Origin: Pseudomonas sp. BMS12
GTDB taxonomy: Bacteria; Pseudomonadota; Gammaproteobacteria; Pseudomonadales; Pseudomonadaceae
Direction of reading: 5' to 3'
DNA length: 64,000 nucleotides
NCBI RefSeq assembly: GCF_001592875.1
Contig: NZ_LSOF01000019.1
Location: 62,001 to 126,000 of the forward strand
A model generated the notes under the pieces. That model searched no databases. It was not told the origin of the DNA and worked only from the letters and a program-made list of their open reading frames with translations. Below, piece by piece: positions 44,172 to 54,293 of this stretch. The position numbers were made by a program, and so were the translations under genes. Position 1 is the stretch's first letter; each line of letters begins with the position of its first letter.

Positions 44172-46097
44172 ATGCCACAACCTATACGCCTCAAGGATCA
44201 CGAGAGGGACGCCCGCCAGGTGCGTCGCCGCGTGTTCGTCGGCGGTGGAATAGTGCTGCTGCTGACGCTGGTGCTGGTGGCGCGGATGTATTACCTGCAG
44301 GTGATCCAGTACGAGCACCACTCGACCCTGGCCGAGAACAACCGCATCCATGTGCAGCCGATTCCGCCCACCCGTGGGCTGATCTTCGACCGCAACGGGG
44401 TGATCATCGCCGACAACCGGCCCAGCTTCAGTCTGACCCTGACCCGCGAGCGCGCCGGCGACTGGCGTCAGGTGCTGGATGCGGTCGTCGAGGTGCTGGA
44501 ACTGACTCCCGATGACCGGGCGCTGTTCGAAAAACGCATGCAGCAGGGGCGCCGCCCTTTCGAGCCGGTGCCGGTGCTGTTCGAGCTTTCCGAGGAGCAG
44601 ATTGCCCGCATCGCGGTCAACCAGTTCCGTCTGCCGGGTGTCGAGGTGGTCGCGCAACTGGTGCGTCATTACCCGCAGAAGGATCACTTCGCCCACTCAG
44701 TGGGTTATGTCGGACGGATCAACGAGCAAGAGCTGAAACAGCTCGATCCAATCAATTACAGCGGTACCCACCATATCGGCAAGACCGGCATCGAGCGCTT
44801 CTACGAGCCGTTGCTGCATGGCCAGGTCGGCTATGAAGAGGTGGAAACCAACGCCCGTGGCCGGGTCTTGCGCGTGCTCAAACGCACCGACCCGGTACCG
44901 GGTACGGACCTGACTCTGACCCTCGATATCCAGCTGCAACAGGCTGCCGAGCGGGCCTTGGCCGGTCGTCGTGGCGCCGTGGTGGCGATCGAGCCGTCCA
45001 GCGGCGAAGTCTTGGCCATGGTCAGCCAGCCGAGCTTTGACCCCAACCCCTTTGTCACCGGGATCGGCTTCAAGGCCTATGCCGAGCTGCGCGACTCCAT
45101 CGACCGGCCGCTGTTCAACCGGGTGTTGCGCGGGCTGTATCCGCCAGGCTCGACCATCAAGCCGATGGTGGCGGTGTCCGGCCTGGATGCCGGCGTGGTC
45201 ACGCCGCAGACCCGGGTGTTCGATCCGGGCTACTACCAGCTGCCCGGCAATAGCCACAAATATCGCAACTGGAACCGCAATGGCGATGGCTCGGTGAATC
45301 TGGAGTACGCCATCATGCGCTCCAATGACACTTACTTTTACGATCTGGCCCACAAGATGGGCATCGATCGCCTGCACGACTACATGACCCGCTTCGGGCT
45401 GGGCCAGCGGGTGTCGTTGGACATGTTCGAGGAAACTGCCGGACTGATGCCGTCGCGCGAATGGAAGCGCGCGCGCTACCGTCAGGCCTGGTATCCGGGC
45501 GAGACGCTGATCCTCGGTATCGGTCAGGGCTACATGCAGGCCACGCCGCTGCAGCTGGCCCAGGCCGTCAGCCTGATGGCCACCCGCGGCAAGTGGATTC
45601 GCCCGCACCTGCTGCGCGATGCGGAAGGGCGCAGCGCCATGCAGTTGATGCAGGCGGGCCTGATCGAAAGCGCCGAAACGCCCCCCGATATCCAGCTGCG
45701 TGATCCGAAGTTCTGGGACTATGGCCGCAACGGCATGGAAATGGTCGTGCACGGGCCGCGCGGCACGGCGGCCAAGGTCGGTGCCACTTCCGTCTATCGT
45801 ATTGCCGGCAAGAGCGGTACGGCACAGGTGGTGGCGATCAAGCAGGGTGAGAAGTACGACCGCTCCAAGATAGCCGAGCGCCACCGCGACCATGCTTTGT
45901 TCGTCGCCTTCGCTCCGGCCGAGGCGCCGAAAATCGCCGTAGCGGTGATGGTGGAGAACGGCGAGTCCGGTTCCGGTGTGGCCGCGCCCGTGGTCAAGCA
46001 GGTGATGGATGCCTGGCTGCTGGGCGAAGATGGTCAGCTGAAACCCGAGTACCGGCCGCCGCAGTCGGCAGCAGATGAGGCCCGCGAGCAGCCATGA
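44172..46097 (+). CDS. mrdA: Penicillin-binding protein 2 (elongasome transpeptidase)
   Basis: 641 aa. A short cytoplasmic N-terminus and one transmembrane helix (about 25-43) are followed by the pedestal/dimerisation domain (PTRGLIFDRNGVIIADN near 60) and transpeptidase domain. Active-site motifs: S327-T-I-K (PPGSTIKPM), S384-N-D, and K547-S-G-T. PBP2 crosslinks lateral-wall peptidoglycan together with RodA and is the mecillinam target. The stop overlaps the rodA start. Confidence 0.97.
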   Translation: MPQPIRLKDHERDARQVRRRVFVGGGIVLLLTLVLVARMYYLQVIQYEHHSTLAENNRIHVQPIPPTRGLIFDRNGVIIADNRPSFSLTLTRERAGDWRQVLDAVVEVLELTPDDRALFEKRMQQGRRPFEPVPVLFELSEEQIARIAVNQFRLPGVEVVAQLVRHYPQKDHFAHSVGYVGRINEQELKQLDPINYSGTHHIGKTGIERFYEPLLHGQVGYEEVETNARGRVLRVLKRTDPVPGTDLTLTLDIQLQQAAERALAGRRGAVVAIEPSSGEVLAMVSQPSFDPNPFVTGIGFKAYAELRDSIDRPLFNRVLRGLYPPGSTIKPMVAVSGLDAGVVTPQTRVFDPGYYQLPGNSHKYRNWNRNGDGSVNLEYAIMRSNDTYFYDLAHKMGIDRLHDYMTRFGLGQRVSLDMFEETAGLMPSREWKRARYRQAWYPGETLILGIGQGYMQATPLQLAQAVSLMATRGKWIRPHLLRDAEGRSAMQLMQAGLIESAETPPDIQLRDPKFWDYGRNGMEMVVHGPRGTAAKVGATSVYRIAGKSGTAQVVAIKQGEKYDRSKIAERHRDHALFVAFAPAEAPKIAVAVMVENGESGSGVAAPVVKQVMDAWLLGEDGQLKPEYRPPQSAADEAREQP

Positions 46098-47242
46098 AAC
46101 GCCAGGAATTCGACCGCAGTATCTCCGACGAGGACGTCTTCAAGCGGCGCGCGAGCCTGCTGCAGCGCCTGCACATCGATGGCTGGCTGCTGCTGATCCT
46201 GCTGGTGCTGGGGGCGGGCAGCCTGTTCGTGTTGTATTCGGCCAGCGGCAAGAACTGGGATCTGGTGATCAAGCAGGGCAGTTCCTTCGGTATCGGCCTG
46301 GTCGCTGCCCTGGTCATCGCGCAGTTCGAGCCACGCTTCATGGCGCGTTGGGTGCCGCTGGCCTATATCGGTGGCGTGGCGTTGCTGGCGGTGGTCGAGG
46401 TGATGGGCCACACGGCCATGGGCGCGACTCGCTGGATCAACATCCCCGGGTTGATTCGCTTCCAGCCCTCGGAGTTCATGAAGATCATCATGCCGGCGAC
46501 CATCGCCTGGTACCTGGCACGGCACAATCTGCCGCCCAAGCTCAAGCACATCTGCATCAGCCTGGTACTGATCGGCATACCCTTCGTGCTGATTCTCAAG
46601 CAGCCGGACCTCGGCACCTCGCTGCTGATCCTGGCCTCGGGTGCCTTCGTGCTGTTCATGGCCGGCCTGCAATGGCGCTGGATCATCGGTGCGGTAGCGG
46701 CCGTGGTGCCGATTGCCGTGGCCATGTGGTTCTTCGTGCTGCGCGAATATCAGAAGCAGCGGGTGCTGACCTTCCTCAATCCCGAGAGTGATCCGCTGGG
46801 CACCGGCTGGAACATCATCCAGTCCAAGGCGGCCATTGGCTCGGGCGGGGTATTCGGCAAGGGTTGGTTGCTCGGCACCCAGTCGCACCTGGATTTTTTG
46901 CCGGAAAGCCATACGGACTTTATCATTGCCGTGCTGAGCGAAGAGTTCGGCATGGTCGGGGTGTGTATCCTGCTGTTGGTCTACCTGCTGCTGATCGCTC
47001 GCGGCCTGGTCATCACCGCCAATGCGCAGACCCTGTTCGGCAAGTTGCTGGCCGGCAGCCTGACCATGACGTTCTTCGTCTATGTGTTCGTTAACATCGG
47101 CATGGTCAGTGGGCTGTTGCCGGTGGTGGGGGTACCCCTGCCCTTCATTAGCTATGGCGGAACCCATCTGGTGACGCTGTTGTCTGGGTTTGGGGTTTTG
47201 ATGGCGATTCAGACGCACCGCAAGTGGATCGCCCAGTCATGA
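46094..47242 (+). CDS. rodA: RodA, SEDS-family peptidoglycan glycosyltransferase
   Basis: 382 aa with about ten membrane helices. SEDS landmarks: FQPSEFMKIIMPATIAWYLA (about residues 131-150), LKQPDLGTSLLILASG (near 176, with the acidic catalytic region), HTDFIIAVLSEEFGMVG (near 273) and GVPLPFISYGGTHLVTLL (near 345). It polymerises glycan strands and pairs with PBP2, whose gene overlaps it by 4 nt (ATGA). Confidence 0.97.
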   Translation: MKRQEFDRSISDEDVFKRRASLLQRLHIDGWLLLILLVLGAGSLFVLYSASGKNWDLVIKQGSSFGIGLVAALVIAQFEPRFMARWVPLAYIGGVALLAVVEVMGHTAMGATRWINIPGLIRFQPSEFMKIIMPATIAWYLARHNLPPKLKHICISLVLIGIPFVLILKQPDLGTSLLILASGAFVLFMAGLQWRWIIGAVAAVVPIAVAMWFFVLREYQKQRVLTFLNPESDPLGTGWNIIQSKAAIGSGGVFGKGWLLGTQSHLDFLPESHTDFIIAVLSEEFGMVGVCILLLVYLLLIARGLVITANAQTLFGKLLAGSLTMTFFVYVFVNIGMVSGLLPVVGVPLPFISYGGTHLVTLLSGFGVLMAIQTHRKWIAQS

Positions 47243-48255
47243 CAAGAGTGCTGAATTTGAATCAAGCAATGCGTAGCTGGGGTGTCGCCATGGTGGCGCT
47301 GCTCGGCATGGCCGGGCAGGCACAGGCCGCCGGGGAATATCAGGGCTCGCCGCAGGTGGCCGAGTTCGTCGCCGAAATGACCCGCGACCATGGCTTCGCC
47401 AGTGAGCAGCTGACTGCACTGTTCGATCAGGTGGAACGCAAGCAGGCCATTCTCGATGCCATCTCCCGGCCGGCGGAAAAGGTAAAGCCCTGGAAGGACT
47501 ATCGGCCGATCTTCATCACCGAAGCGCGCATCAGCAAGGGTGTGGATTTCTGGAGCCAGCACGCCGAGGCACTGGCTCGCGCCGAACAGGAATACGGCGT
47601 GCCGGCGCAGATCATCGTCGCGATCATCGGCGTGGAAACCTTCTACGGTGGCAATACCGGCAGCTGGCGTGTGCTCGATGCGCTCTCCACCCTGTGCTTC
47701 GATTACCCGCCGCGTGCCGAGTTCTTCTGCCAGCAGCTGCGCGAGTTCCTGCTGCTGGCTCGCGAGCAGCAGGTCGAACCGCTTAGCCGCAAGGGCTCCT
47801 ATGCCGGGGCGATGGGCTTGCCGCAATTCATGCCAGGCAGCTTCCGGGCCTATGCCGTGGATTTCGACGGCGACGGCCATATCGATATCTGGAGCAACCC
47901 GGTGGACGCCATCGGCAGCGTCGCCAGCTACTTCAAACGACACGGCTGGACGGCCGGCGAGCCGGTGGTCAGTCGTGCCCAGGTCAAGGGCGAGCAGGCT
48001 GATAGCGGCCTGACCCAGGGGCTCGATCCGACGATGAATGTCGGTCAGCTGCGTGCTCTGGGCTGGACCAGCAGTGATGTGCTGCGCGACGATGTCCCGG
48101 TCACCGCTTTCCGTTTCGACGGTGCCGAGGGCGAGGAATACTGGATGGGGCTGCCCAACTTTTACGTGATCACCCGTTACAACCGCAGCGCCATGTACTC
48201 CATGGCGGTATACCAGCTGTCCAATGAGTTGCTGGCCAGACGGAGCAAGCCATGA
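47239..48255 (+). CDS. mltB: Membrane-bound lytic murein transglycosylase B
   Basis: 338 aa from the ATG at 47239, which overlaps the rodA stop (ATGA); an ATG at 47269 is possible. Signal peptide to about residue 31 (AQAAGEY) and no lipobox cysteine, so it is a soluble-type SltB1 form rather than a lipoprotein. Catalytic Glu133 is in IIGVETFYGGN. KGSYAGAMGLPQFMPGSFRAYAVDFDGDGHIDIW is the MltB substrate groove. It cleaves glycan strands to 1,6-anhydro products and forms an operon with rodA and rlpA. Confidence 0.94.
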   Translation: MTRVLNLNQAMRSWGVAMVALLGMAGQAQAAGEYQGSPQVAEFVAEMTRDHGFASEQLTALFDQVERKQAILDAISRPAEKVKPWKDYRPIFITEARISKGVDFWSQHAEALARAEQEYGVPAQIIVAIIGVETFYGGNTGSWRVLDALSTLCFDYPPRAEFFCQQLREFLLLAREQQVEPLSRKGSYAGAMGLPQFMPGSFRAYAVDFDGDGHIDIWSNPVDAIGSVASYFKRHGWTAGEPVVSRAQVKGEQADSGLTQGLDPTMNVGQLRALGWTSSDVLRDDVPVTAFRFDGAEGEEYWMGLPNFYVITRYNRSAMYSMAVYQLSNELLARRSKP

Positions 48256-49262
48256 GCAAGGCTCTGCGCGGATTGGCTCTGGCGGCCCTGGGCCTGGCGC
48301 TGGCCAGTTGCTCCAGCAGTCGCGCGCCGCAGCCGGTGGCGCCTGGCTCGCAACCGATTTCCGGGCCGATGGACTTCAACCGTCCGCACCGCGATGGCGC
48401 GCCCTGGTGGGATGTCGACGTGTCGCGCATCCCTGACGCCGTGCCGATGCCGCACTACGGCCGCTTCAAGGCCAACCCCTACACGGTGATGGGCAAGACC
48501 TACTACCCGATCCAGGACGGCCGGCGCTATGTCGCCACCGGTACCGCCTCCTGGTACGGCACCAAGTTCCATGGTCAGGCCACGGCCAATGGCGAGGCCT
48601 ACGATCTGTACGGCATGACCGCCGCGCACAAGACCCTGCCGCTGCCCAGCTACGTGCGGGTGACCAACCTGGATAACGGCAAGACGGTGATCCTGCGGGT
48701 CAACGACCGTGGCCCGTTCTATTCCGATCGCATCATCGACCTGTCCTTCGCCGCAGCGAAGAAGCTCGGCTATGCCGAGAACGGTACCGCCCGGGTCAAG
48801 GTGGAAGGTATCGACCCGCACGAGTGGTGGGCGGCGCAGGGGCGTCCCGTACCCATGGTGCTGGCCCAGCCGAAGATGGCCAGCTCCGCTGCTCCGGCAC
48901 CCGAGGCTGCAGCTGCCGTGGTCCAGGCCCAGCCGGTCGAGCAGTACAGCCCGCCGCCGGCACAGCACGCGGCCGCCGTGCTGCCGGTGCAGGTCGAGGT
49001 AAAAAAAAACGCTTCGCCCGCAGCCTCTGGCCTGTATCTCCAAGTGGGCGCCTTCGCCAATCCGGACGCTGCGGAACTTCTCAAGGACAAGTTGAGCCAA
49101 ACGGTGCCTGCCAAGGTGTTTATCAGCTCGGTGGTGCGCAACCAGCAGATCTTGCACCGGGTGCGTCTGGGCCCGGTCGAAACCCAGGCTGAGGCGCTGC
49201 AGCTGCAGGACAGCGTGCGCCTGGCCAAGCTCGGCGAGCCGACCCTGGTGCGGCCCGACTGA
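48252..49262 (+). CDS. rlpA: RlpA, septal lipoprotein lytic transglycosylase
   Basis: 336 aa. Lipobox LASC gives the lipidated Cys near 18. The double-psi beta-barrel (about residues 90-185) has GTASWYGTKFHGQATANGEAYD, LPSYVRVTNL and NDRGPFYSDRIIDLSFAAAKKLG. An Ala/Pro/Gln-rich linker (about 200-255) leads to a C-terminal SPOR domain (about 257-330, LYLQVGAFANPDAA). RlpA cuts denuded glycans at the septum in P. aeruginosa. The linker codons include a run of nine A at 49001-49009. The start overlaps the mltB stop. Confidence 0.95.
   Translation: MSKALRGLALAALGLALASCSSSRAPQPVAPGSQPISGPMDFNRPHRDGAPWWDVDVSRIPDAVPMPHYGRFKANPYTVMGKTYYPIQDGRRYVATGTASWYGTKFHGQATANGEAYDLYGMTAAHKTLPLPSYVRVTNLDNGKTVILRVNDRGPFYSDRIIDLSFAAAKKLGYAENGTARVKVEGIDPHEWWAAQGRPVPMVLAQPKMASSAAPAPEAAAAVVQAQPVEQYSPPPAQHAAAVLPVQVEVKKNASPAASGLYLQVGAFANPDAAELLKDKLSQTVPAKVFISSVVRNQQILHRVRLGPVETQAEALQLQDSVRLAKLGEPTLVRPD
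49001..49009 (+). repeat. A9 homopolymer inside rlpA
   Basis: Nine consecutive A (codons gta-aaa-aaa-aac, V-K-K-N) sit at the junction between the linker and the SPOR domain. Gain or loss of one A, in DNA or by polymerase slippage, would keep the catalytic barrel but replace SPOR with a short out-of-frame tail. Confidence 0.9.
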
Positions 49263-49300
49263 GTGAACCTTTGGTACGCCGCCCGGAGGGCGGTGCCGAA

Positions 49301-49326
49301 CGCAGGCGGACAATAGTCCGCCTGCG
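49301..49326 (+). promoter_or_regulatory. Strong hairpin between rlpA and dacC
   Basis: CGCAGGCGGAC-AATA-GTCCGCCTGCG, 11 perfect base pairs, 33 nt before the dacC ATG. A smaller CCGCCC/GGGCGG hairpin precedes it. No U-tract follows. It may end part of the upstream transcripts or protect dacC mRNA. Confidence 0.5.
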
Positions 49327-49358
49327 CCATTGTTGAAACGCAACTTTCAGAGAGACGG

Positions 49359-50534
49359 ATGAACATCTCCCGCTTTGCCCAACGCCTTTCCCTGCTGGCC
49401 ACGCTGTTGGTCGCGCCACTCGTCGTATCTGCCGAATCTGCTATTCCGGCGCCTCCGCAGCTGGCCGCCAAGTCCTATGTGCTGATGGATGCCGCCAGCG
49501 GCAAGGTGCTGGTGGAAAACAACGGTGACCAACGCCTGCCGCCGGCCAGCCTGACCAAACTGATGACGGCCTATATCGCCACCCTGGAGATCCGCAAGGG
49601 CCAGATCGGCGAGGAGGACATGGTCACCGTCAGCGAGCACGCCTGGCGTACCGGTGGTGCTGCATCCGGTGGTTCGACCATGTTCCTGCCGGTGAACAGC
49701 CAGGTGAAGGTGAACGACCTGCTGCACGGCATCATCATCCAGTCCGGCAACGACGCCAGCATCGCGCTGGCCGAATACATCGCCGGCAGCGAAGACGCCT
49801 TCGCCGACATGATGAATGCCACCGCCGAGAAGCTCGGCATGAACAACTCGCACTTCATGAACGCAACCGGCCTGCCTGACCCGGAGCACTACTCCAGTGC
49901 CCATGACATGGCCATCCTGGCGCGCGCCATCATCAACGAAGACAAGCAGCACTATGCGATCTACTCGCAGAAGGAGTTCTTCTGGAACAACATCAAGCAG
50001 GGCAACCGCAACCTGCTGCTGTGGCGCGATAGCACCGTCGATGGCCTGAAGACAGGTCACACCAACGAAGCCGGTTACTGCCTGGTGGCTTCCGCCGTGC
50101 GCGACGGCGCGCGCATGATCACCGCGGTGTTCGGGACCGACAGCGAGAAGACCCGTGCCGCCGAGACGCAGAAGCTGCTGACCTATGGATTCCGTTTCTT
50201 CGAGACCCAGACCTTCTACAAGAAGGGTGAGGAGCTGACCCAGGCCACCGTCTGGAAAGGCACTGCCCGTCAGGTCAAGGCCGGTCTGGCCGAGGACCTG
50301 TCGATGACCCTGCCCAAGGGCCAGGTCAAGCAACTGCAGGCGGTGATGGTGCTGGACCCGCAACTGGTGGCGCCGCTCAAGCAGGGTGACGTGATCGGTA
50401 AGGTCGAGGTCAAACTGGGTGATGAGGTGGTGCACAGCGCCAACCTGATCGCCCTGGAAGAGGTGGAAGAAGGCGGCTTCTTCCGTCGCTTGTGGGATAG
50501 CATCCGCCTGTTCTTCTACGGCCTGTTCAACTAG
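49359..50534 (+). CDS. dacC: D-alanyl-D-alanine carboxypeptidase (PBP5/6 type)
   Basis: 391 aa. Signal peptide (about 1-26, ending VSAES). Penicillin-binding motifs: S64-L-T-K, S129-G-N and K231-T-G-H. The PBP5 beta-sandwich domain follows (about 285-370). A C-terminal amphipathic helix FFRRLWDSIRLFFYGLFN would anchor it to the outer face of the inner membrane. It trims the terminal D-Ala from pentapeptides. It closes the cell-wall gene run. Confidence 0.96.
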   Translation: MNISRFAQRLSLLATLLVAPLVVSAESAIPAPPQLAAKSYVLMDAASGKVLVENNGDQRLPPASLTKLMTAYIATLEIRKGQIGEEDMVTVSEHAWRTGGAASGGSTMFLPVNSQVKVNDLLHGIIIQSGNDASIALAEYIAGSEDAFADMMNATAEKLGMNNSHFMNATGLPDPEHYSSAHDMAILARAIINEDKQHYAIYSQKEFFWNNIKQGNRNLLLWRDSTVDGLKTGHTNEAGYCLVASAVRDGARMITAVFGTDSEKTRAAETQKLLTYGFRFFETQTFYKKGEELTQATVWKGTARQVKAGLAEDLSMTLPKGQVKQLQAVMVLDPQLVAPLKQGDVIGKVEVKLGDEVVHSANLIALEEVEEGGFFRRLWDSIRLFFYGLFN

Positions 50535-50596
50535 AGAGTCGCAGGGCGGCCTTGAAAGGCTGCCGTACGGGCCCAAAATTAGGCTCATGACTCACA

Positions 50597-50622
50597 AGGA
50601 CGCCCCGCCATCGGGGCGTCCT
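50597..50622 (+). terminator. Hairpin terminator after dacC
   Basis: AGGACGCCCCG-(4 nt)-CGGGGCGTCCT, 11 perfect base pairs, followed by only a short GCATTT. A further GGCGGCCTT / AAGGCTGCC hairpin lies nearer the dacC stop. Read-through into the next gene is likely. Confidence 0.55.
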
Positions 50623-50656
50623 GCATTTCACGGGCGACAAACCCGGAGAGACCGCG

Positions 50657-50935
50657 ATGACCGATAGCGAAGTATCTGCCCCGAAAATCGAATTTCCCTG
50701 CGAGCGTTACCCGATCAAGGTGATCGGCGAGGCTGGTGAGGGCTTCACCGACCTGATCGTCGAGATCATGCAGCGTCATGCGCCCGGCTTCGACTCTACC
50801 AGCCTGGTGGTGCGCGACAGTCGCAATGGACGTTTCCTCTCCGTGCAGGTGCTGATCACTGCCACCGGTGTGGAACAACTGCAGGCCATTCACCTCGACC
50901 TCAAGGCCACGGGCCGCGTGCACATGGTGCTCTAG
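50657..50935 (+). CDS. DUF493/YbeD-family protein
   Basis: 92 aa small alpha/beta protein with the YbeD pattern: IEFPCERYPIKVIGEAGEGFTDLIVEIM at residues 11-38 and the closing VEQLQAIHLDLKATGRVHMVL. The function is unknown; the fold resembles ACT-like regulatory domains. The gene lies between dacC and lipB in most gammaproteobacteria, and its stop overlaps the lipB start by 1 nt. Confidence 0.93.
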   Translation: MTDSEVSAPKIEFPCERYPIKVIGEAGEGFTDLIVEIMQRHAPGFDSTSLVVRDSRNGRFLSVQVLITATGVEQLQAIHLDLKATGRVHMVL

Positions 50936-51552
50936 TGGCCAAAGTTGTCGTGCGTCACCTGGGGTTGGTGGAGTACCTGCCGACCCTGGAAGCCATGCGC
51001 AGCTTCACTGTCGAGCGCAATGAGCAGACCCCTGACGAGATCTGGCTGCTGCAGCATCCCCGCGTATTCACCCAGGGGCAGGCTGGCAAGGCCGAGCACC
51101 TGCTGGCGCCTGGGGATATCCCGGTGATCCAGGTCGAGCGCGGTGGCCAGGTCACCTATCATGGTCCCGGCCAATTGGTGGCTTATTTGATGTTGAACTT
51201 GCGCCGCCAGAAGCTGGGCGTGCGCGAGCTGGTGACGGCCATGGAACAGTCGCTGGTCGATGTGCTGGCGGACTACGGCATCGAGGCGGCGCCGAAAGCC
51301 GACGCCCCAGGGGTGTATGTGAATGGCGACAAGATCGCCTCGCTGGGCCTGCGGGTGCGTAATGGCTGCTCGTTCCATGGCCTGGCGCTGAACGTCGATA
51401 TGGACATGACGCCGTTTCAGCGCATCAATCCCTGCGGCTATGCCGGCCTGAAGATGATCCAGCTCAAGGACTTGTTGCAGGCTCCGCCTTCGCTAGACGA
51501 GGTGGAACAGCGTCTGGAGCGCGCCCTGCGCGAGCGTCTGGGCTACGCCTGA
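50935..51552 (+). CDS. lipB: Octanoyl-[ACP]:protein octanoyltransferase
   Basis: 205 aa with a GTG start overlapping the previous stop. It moves octanoyl from ACP to lipoyl domains, the first step of lipoylation. RGGQVTYHGPGQLVAYLMLNL (about residues 67-87), the lysine in NGDKIASLGLRVRNG (near 130) and the nucleophile Cys in INPCGYAGL (near 163) are intact. It is convergent with lipA across an 18-bp terminator. Confidence 0.95.
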   Translation: MAKVVVRHLGLVEYLPTLEAMRSFTVERNEQTPDEIWLLQHPRVFTQGQAGKAEHLLAPGDIPVIQVERGGQVTYHGPGQLVAYLMLNLRRQKLGVRELVTAMEQSLVDVLADYGIEAAPKADAPGVYVNGDKIASLGLRVRNGCSFHGLALNVDMDMTPFQRINPCGYAGLKMIQLKDLLQAPPSLDEVEQRLERALRERLGYA

Positions 51553-51562
51553 GATGAAATGC

Positions 51563-51613
51563 AGAAGGCCCTGAAGCAGCTGCTCAATGCTGCTTCAGGG
51601 CCTTCTTGTTTTC
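51563..51613 (+). terminator. Rho-independent terminator after lipB
   Basis: An 18-bp perfect stem (51563-51580 with 51589-51606) and 8-nt loop are followed by TGTTTTCC. The minus-strand side is less T-rich but could also slow transcription leaving lipA. Confidence 0.9.
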
Positions 51614-51625
51614 CCGAGAGAACAC

Positions 51626-52678
<1,053 letters not shown>

Positions 52679-52840
52679 CGAGATCTCGGCTCCGGTAGGA
52701 GGCTTCGGTAGCGGGCTTTTGGCCGGGGCGCAGTCTACCATAGCCGACTTGTAACGGCTGCCGACGGCCAGCAACACCTGGGCTCAGGCGACAGGTCGCG
52801 TCCGCTGTGTTACGCCCGCGCTTTCCCCGATGCTCGCGCC

Positions 52841-54157
52841 TCAGCTCTTCAACTGGCTGGCGAACTGACCGATGGCTTGCACCACCTGCTGTGCGCCTTC
52901 CTGGATCTCGACGATCACCGCCCCGGCTTCGTTGGCCAGGTTCAAGCCCTGCTCGGCCTGTTGGCGACTGCTGGCCATGCTGTCCACGGCCTCTTGCGCC
53001 AGATTCTGGTTCTTCTGCACGACCTCGACGATTTCCTCGGTGGCCTGACTGGTGCGTCCGGCCAGCTGGCGTACCTCGTCGGCGACCACGGCGAAGCCGC
53101 GGCCCTGTTCACCTGCGCGAGCGGCCTCGATGGCGGCGTTCAGTGCCAGCAGGTTGGTCTGGTCGGCGATGCCGCGAATGGTCTGCATGATCGTGCTGAT
53201 CAGCTGCGACTGCTTGCCAAGGGCCTCGATACCGTCGCTGGCTTCTTGCACCTGACGGGCGATGCGCTGCATCACCTCGACCGTCTGGCTGACCACGGCG
53301 GCGCCCTTGTTGGCGCTGTCGTCGGTCTGCCGGGAGATGCCGTAGGCGATGTTCGCCGCTTCGGTTACGGCCTGTTCCTGGTTGATCTGCTCGGTGATCA
53401 CGGTGGCGAACTTGACCACCTTGTACAGACGGTTGTGGCTGTCGACTATCGGGTTGTAGGAGGCCTCCAGCCAGACCGTGCGGCCATGGCTGTCGACCCG
53501 CTTGAAGCGTCCAGCGACGAACTCGCCGCGGTTCAGGCGTGCCCAGAAGTCGCGGTAGTCCTGCGAGTTGTACTCTTCCGGCTCGCAGAACATGCGGTGG
53601 TGCTGGCCCTTGATCTGCTCCAGGCGGTAGCCCATGCCACCGAGGAAGCGTTCATTGGCGGTCAGCACTTCGCCGGCCAGATTGAACTCGATTACCGCTG
53701 TGGAGCGCAGCAGGGCGCCGATCAGTCCCTCGTGTTCCTTGGAGGTGCTGATGGTGCGGGTCAGGTCGTTGGCGCAGAGGGTGAAGTAGGCCAGCTTGCC
53801 CTGGCCGTTCAGCACCGGCTGCCAGATGGCGCGCAGCCAGGCTTCTTCGCCATTGCCACGCAGTAGGCGATAGGCGCCGCTGATGTGCTCGTGGTTGCGC
53901 AGGGCCTGTTGCAGCTTCGGGTAGTTGCCCTCGCCGCGGAAGGACTCCGGGATTAGCGACTCCAGGGTACGACCGATCAGGGCGTCGCGCGCGTAGAGCA
54001 TCTCGTCGAGGAAGTTGTCGTTGGCGTAGCGCACCTTGCCGCTCGGGTCGAGCTCCAGTACCAGCATCTCGCTGTAGATGGAGTCCCGGATCTGCCGCAT
54101 GCTGGCGAGCTCGTCGCGCAGCTGTGCCACCTCTTCTTTAAGCTTGCTGTTGAACAT
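52841..54157 (-). CDS. Soluble PAS-PAS chemoreceptor, BdlA-like
   Basis: 438 aa from the ATG at 54157. A short coiled start (residues 1-25) is followed by two PAS domains with PAC motifs (about 27-135 and 148-260) and a methyl-accepting signalling domain (about 270-435). The hairpin tip reads RGIADQTNLLALNAAIEAARAGEQGRGFAVVADEVRQLA. There is no transmembrane segment or periplasmic domain, so the receptor is cytoplasmic. The architecture and length resemble BdlA of P. aeruginosa, which acts in biofilm dispersal and redox/c-di-GMP response. Orthology cannot be settled by eye. No other che gene is nearby. Confidence 0.88.
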   Translation of the reverse strand: MFNSKLKEEVAQLRDELASMRQIRDSIYSEMLVLELDPSGKVRYANDNFLDEMLYARDALIGRTLESLIPESFRGEGNYPKLQQALRNHEHISGAYRLLRGNGEEAWLRAIWQPVLNGQGKLAYFTLCANDLTRTISTSKEHEGLIGALLRSTAVIEFNLAGEVLTANERFLGGMGYRLEQIKGQHHRMFCEPEEYNSQDYRDFWARLNRGEFVAGRFKRVDSHGRTVWLEASYNPIVDSHNRLYKVVKFATVITEQINQEQAVTEAANIAYGISRQTDDSANKGAAVVSQTVEVMQRIARQVQEASDGIEALGKQSQLISTIMQTIRGIADQTNLLALNAAIEAARAGEQGRGFAVVADEVRQLAGRTSQATEEIVEVVQKNQNLAQEAVDSMASSRQQAEQGLNLANEAGAVIVEIQEGAQQVVQAIGQFASQLKS

Positions 54158-54293
54158 CGGCAAGGCACCTTTGCAGAGAGAACCTGATGATCGCGCGTGG
54201 TATCCGCCTAGTGATCGGCCGTTAGCAGGAAATCCACAGTCCTCGCAGTGTAGTCTCCGAACCATTGCTTTCCCTCCTGCCTGCGAGAGCCAG

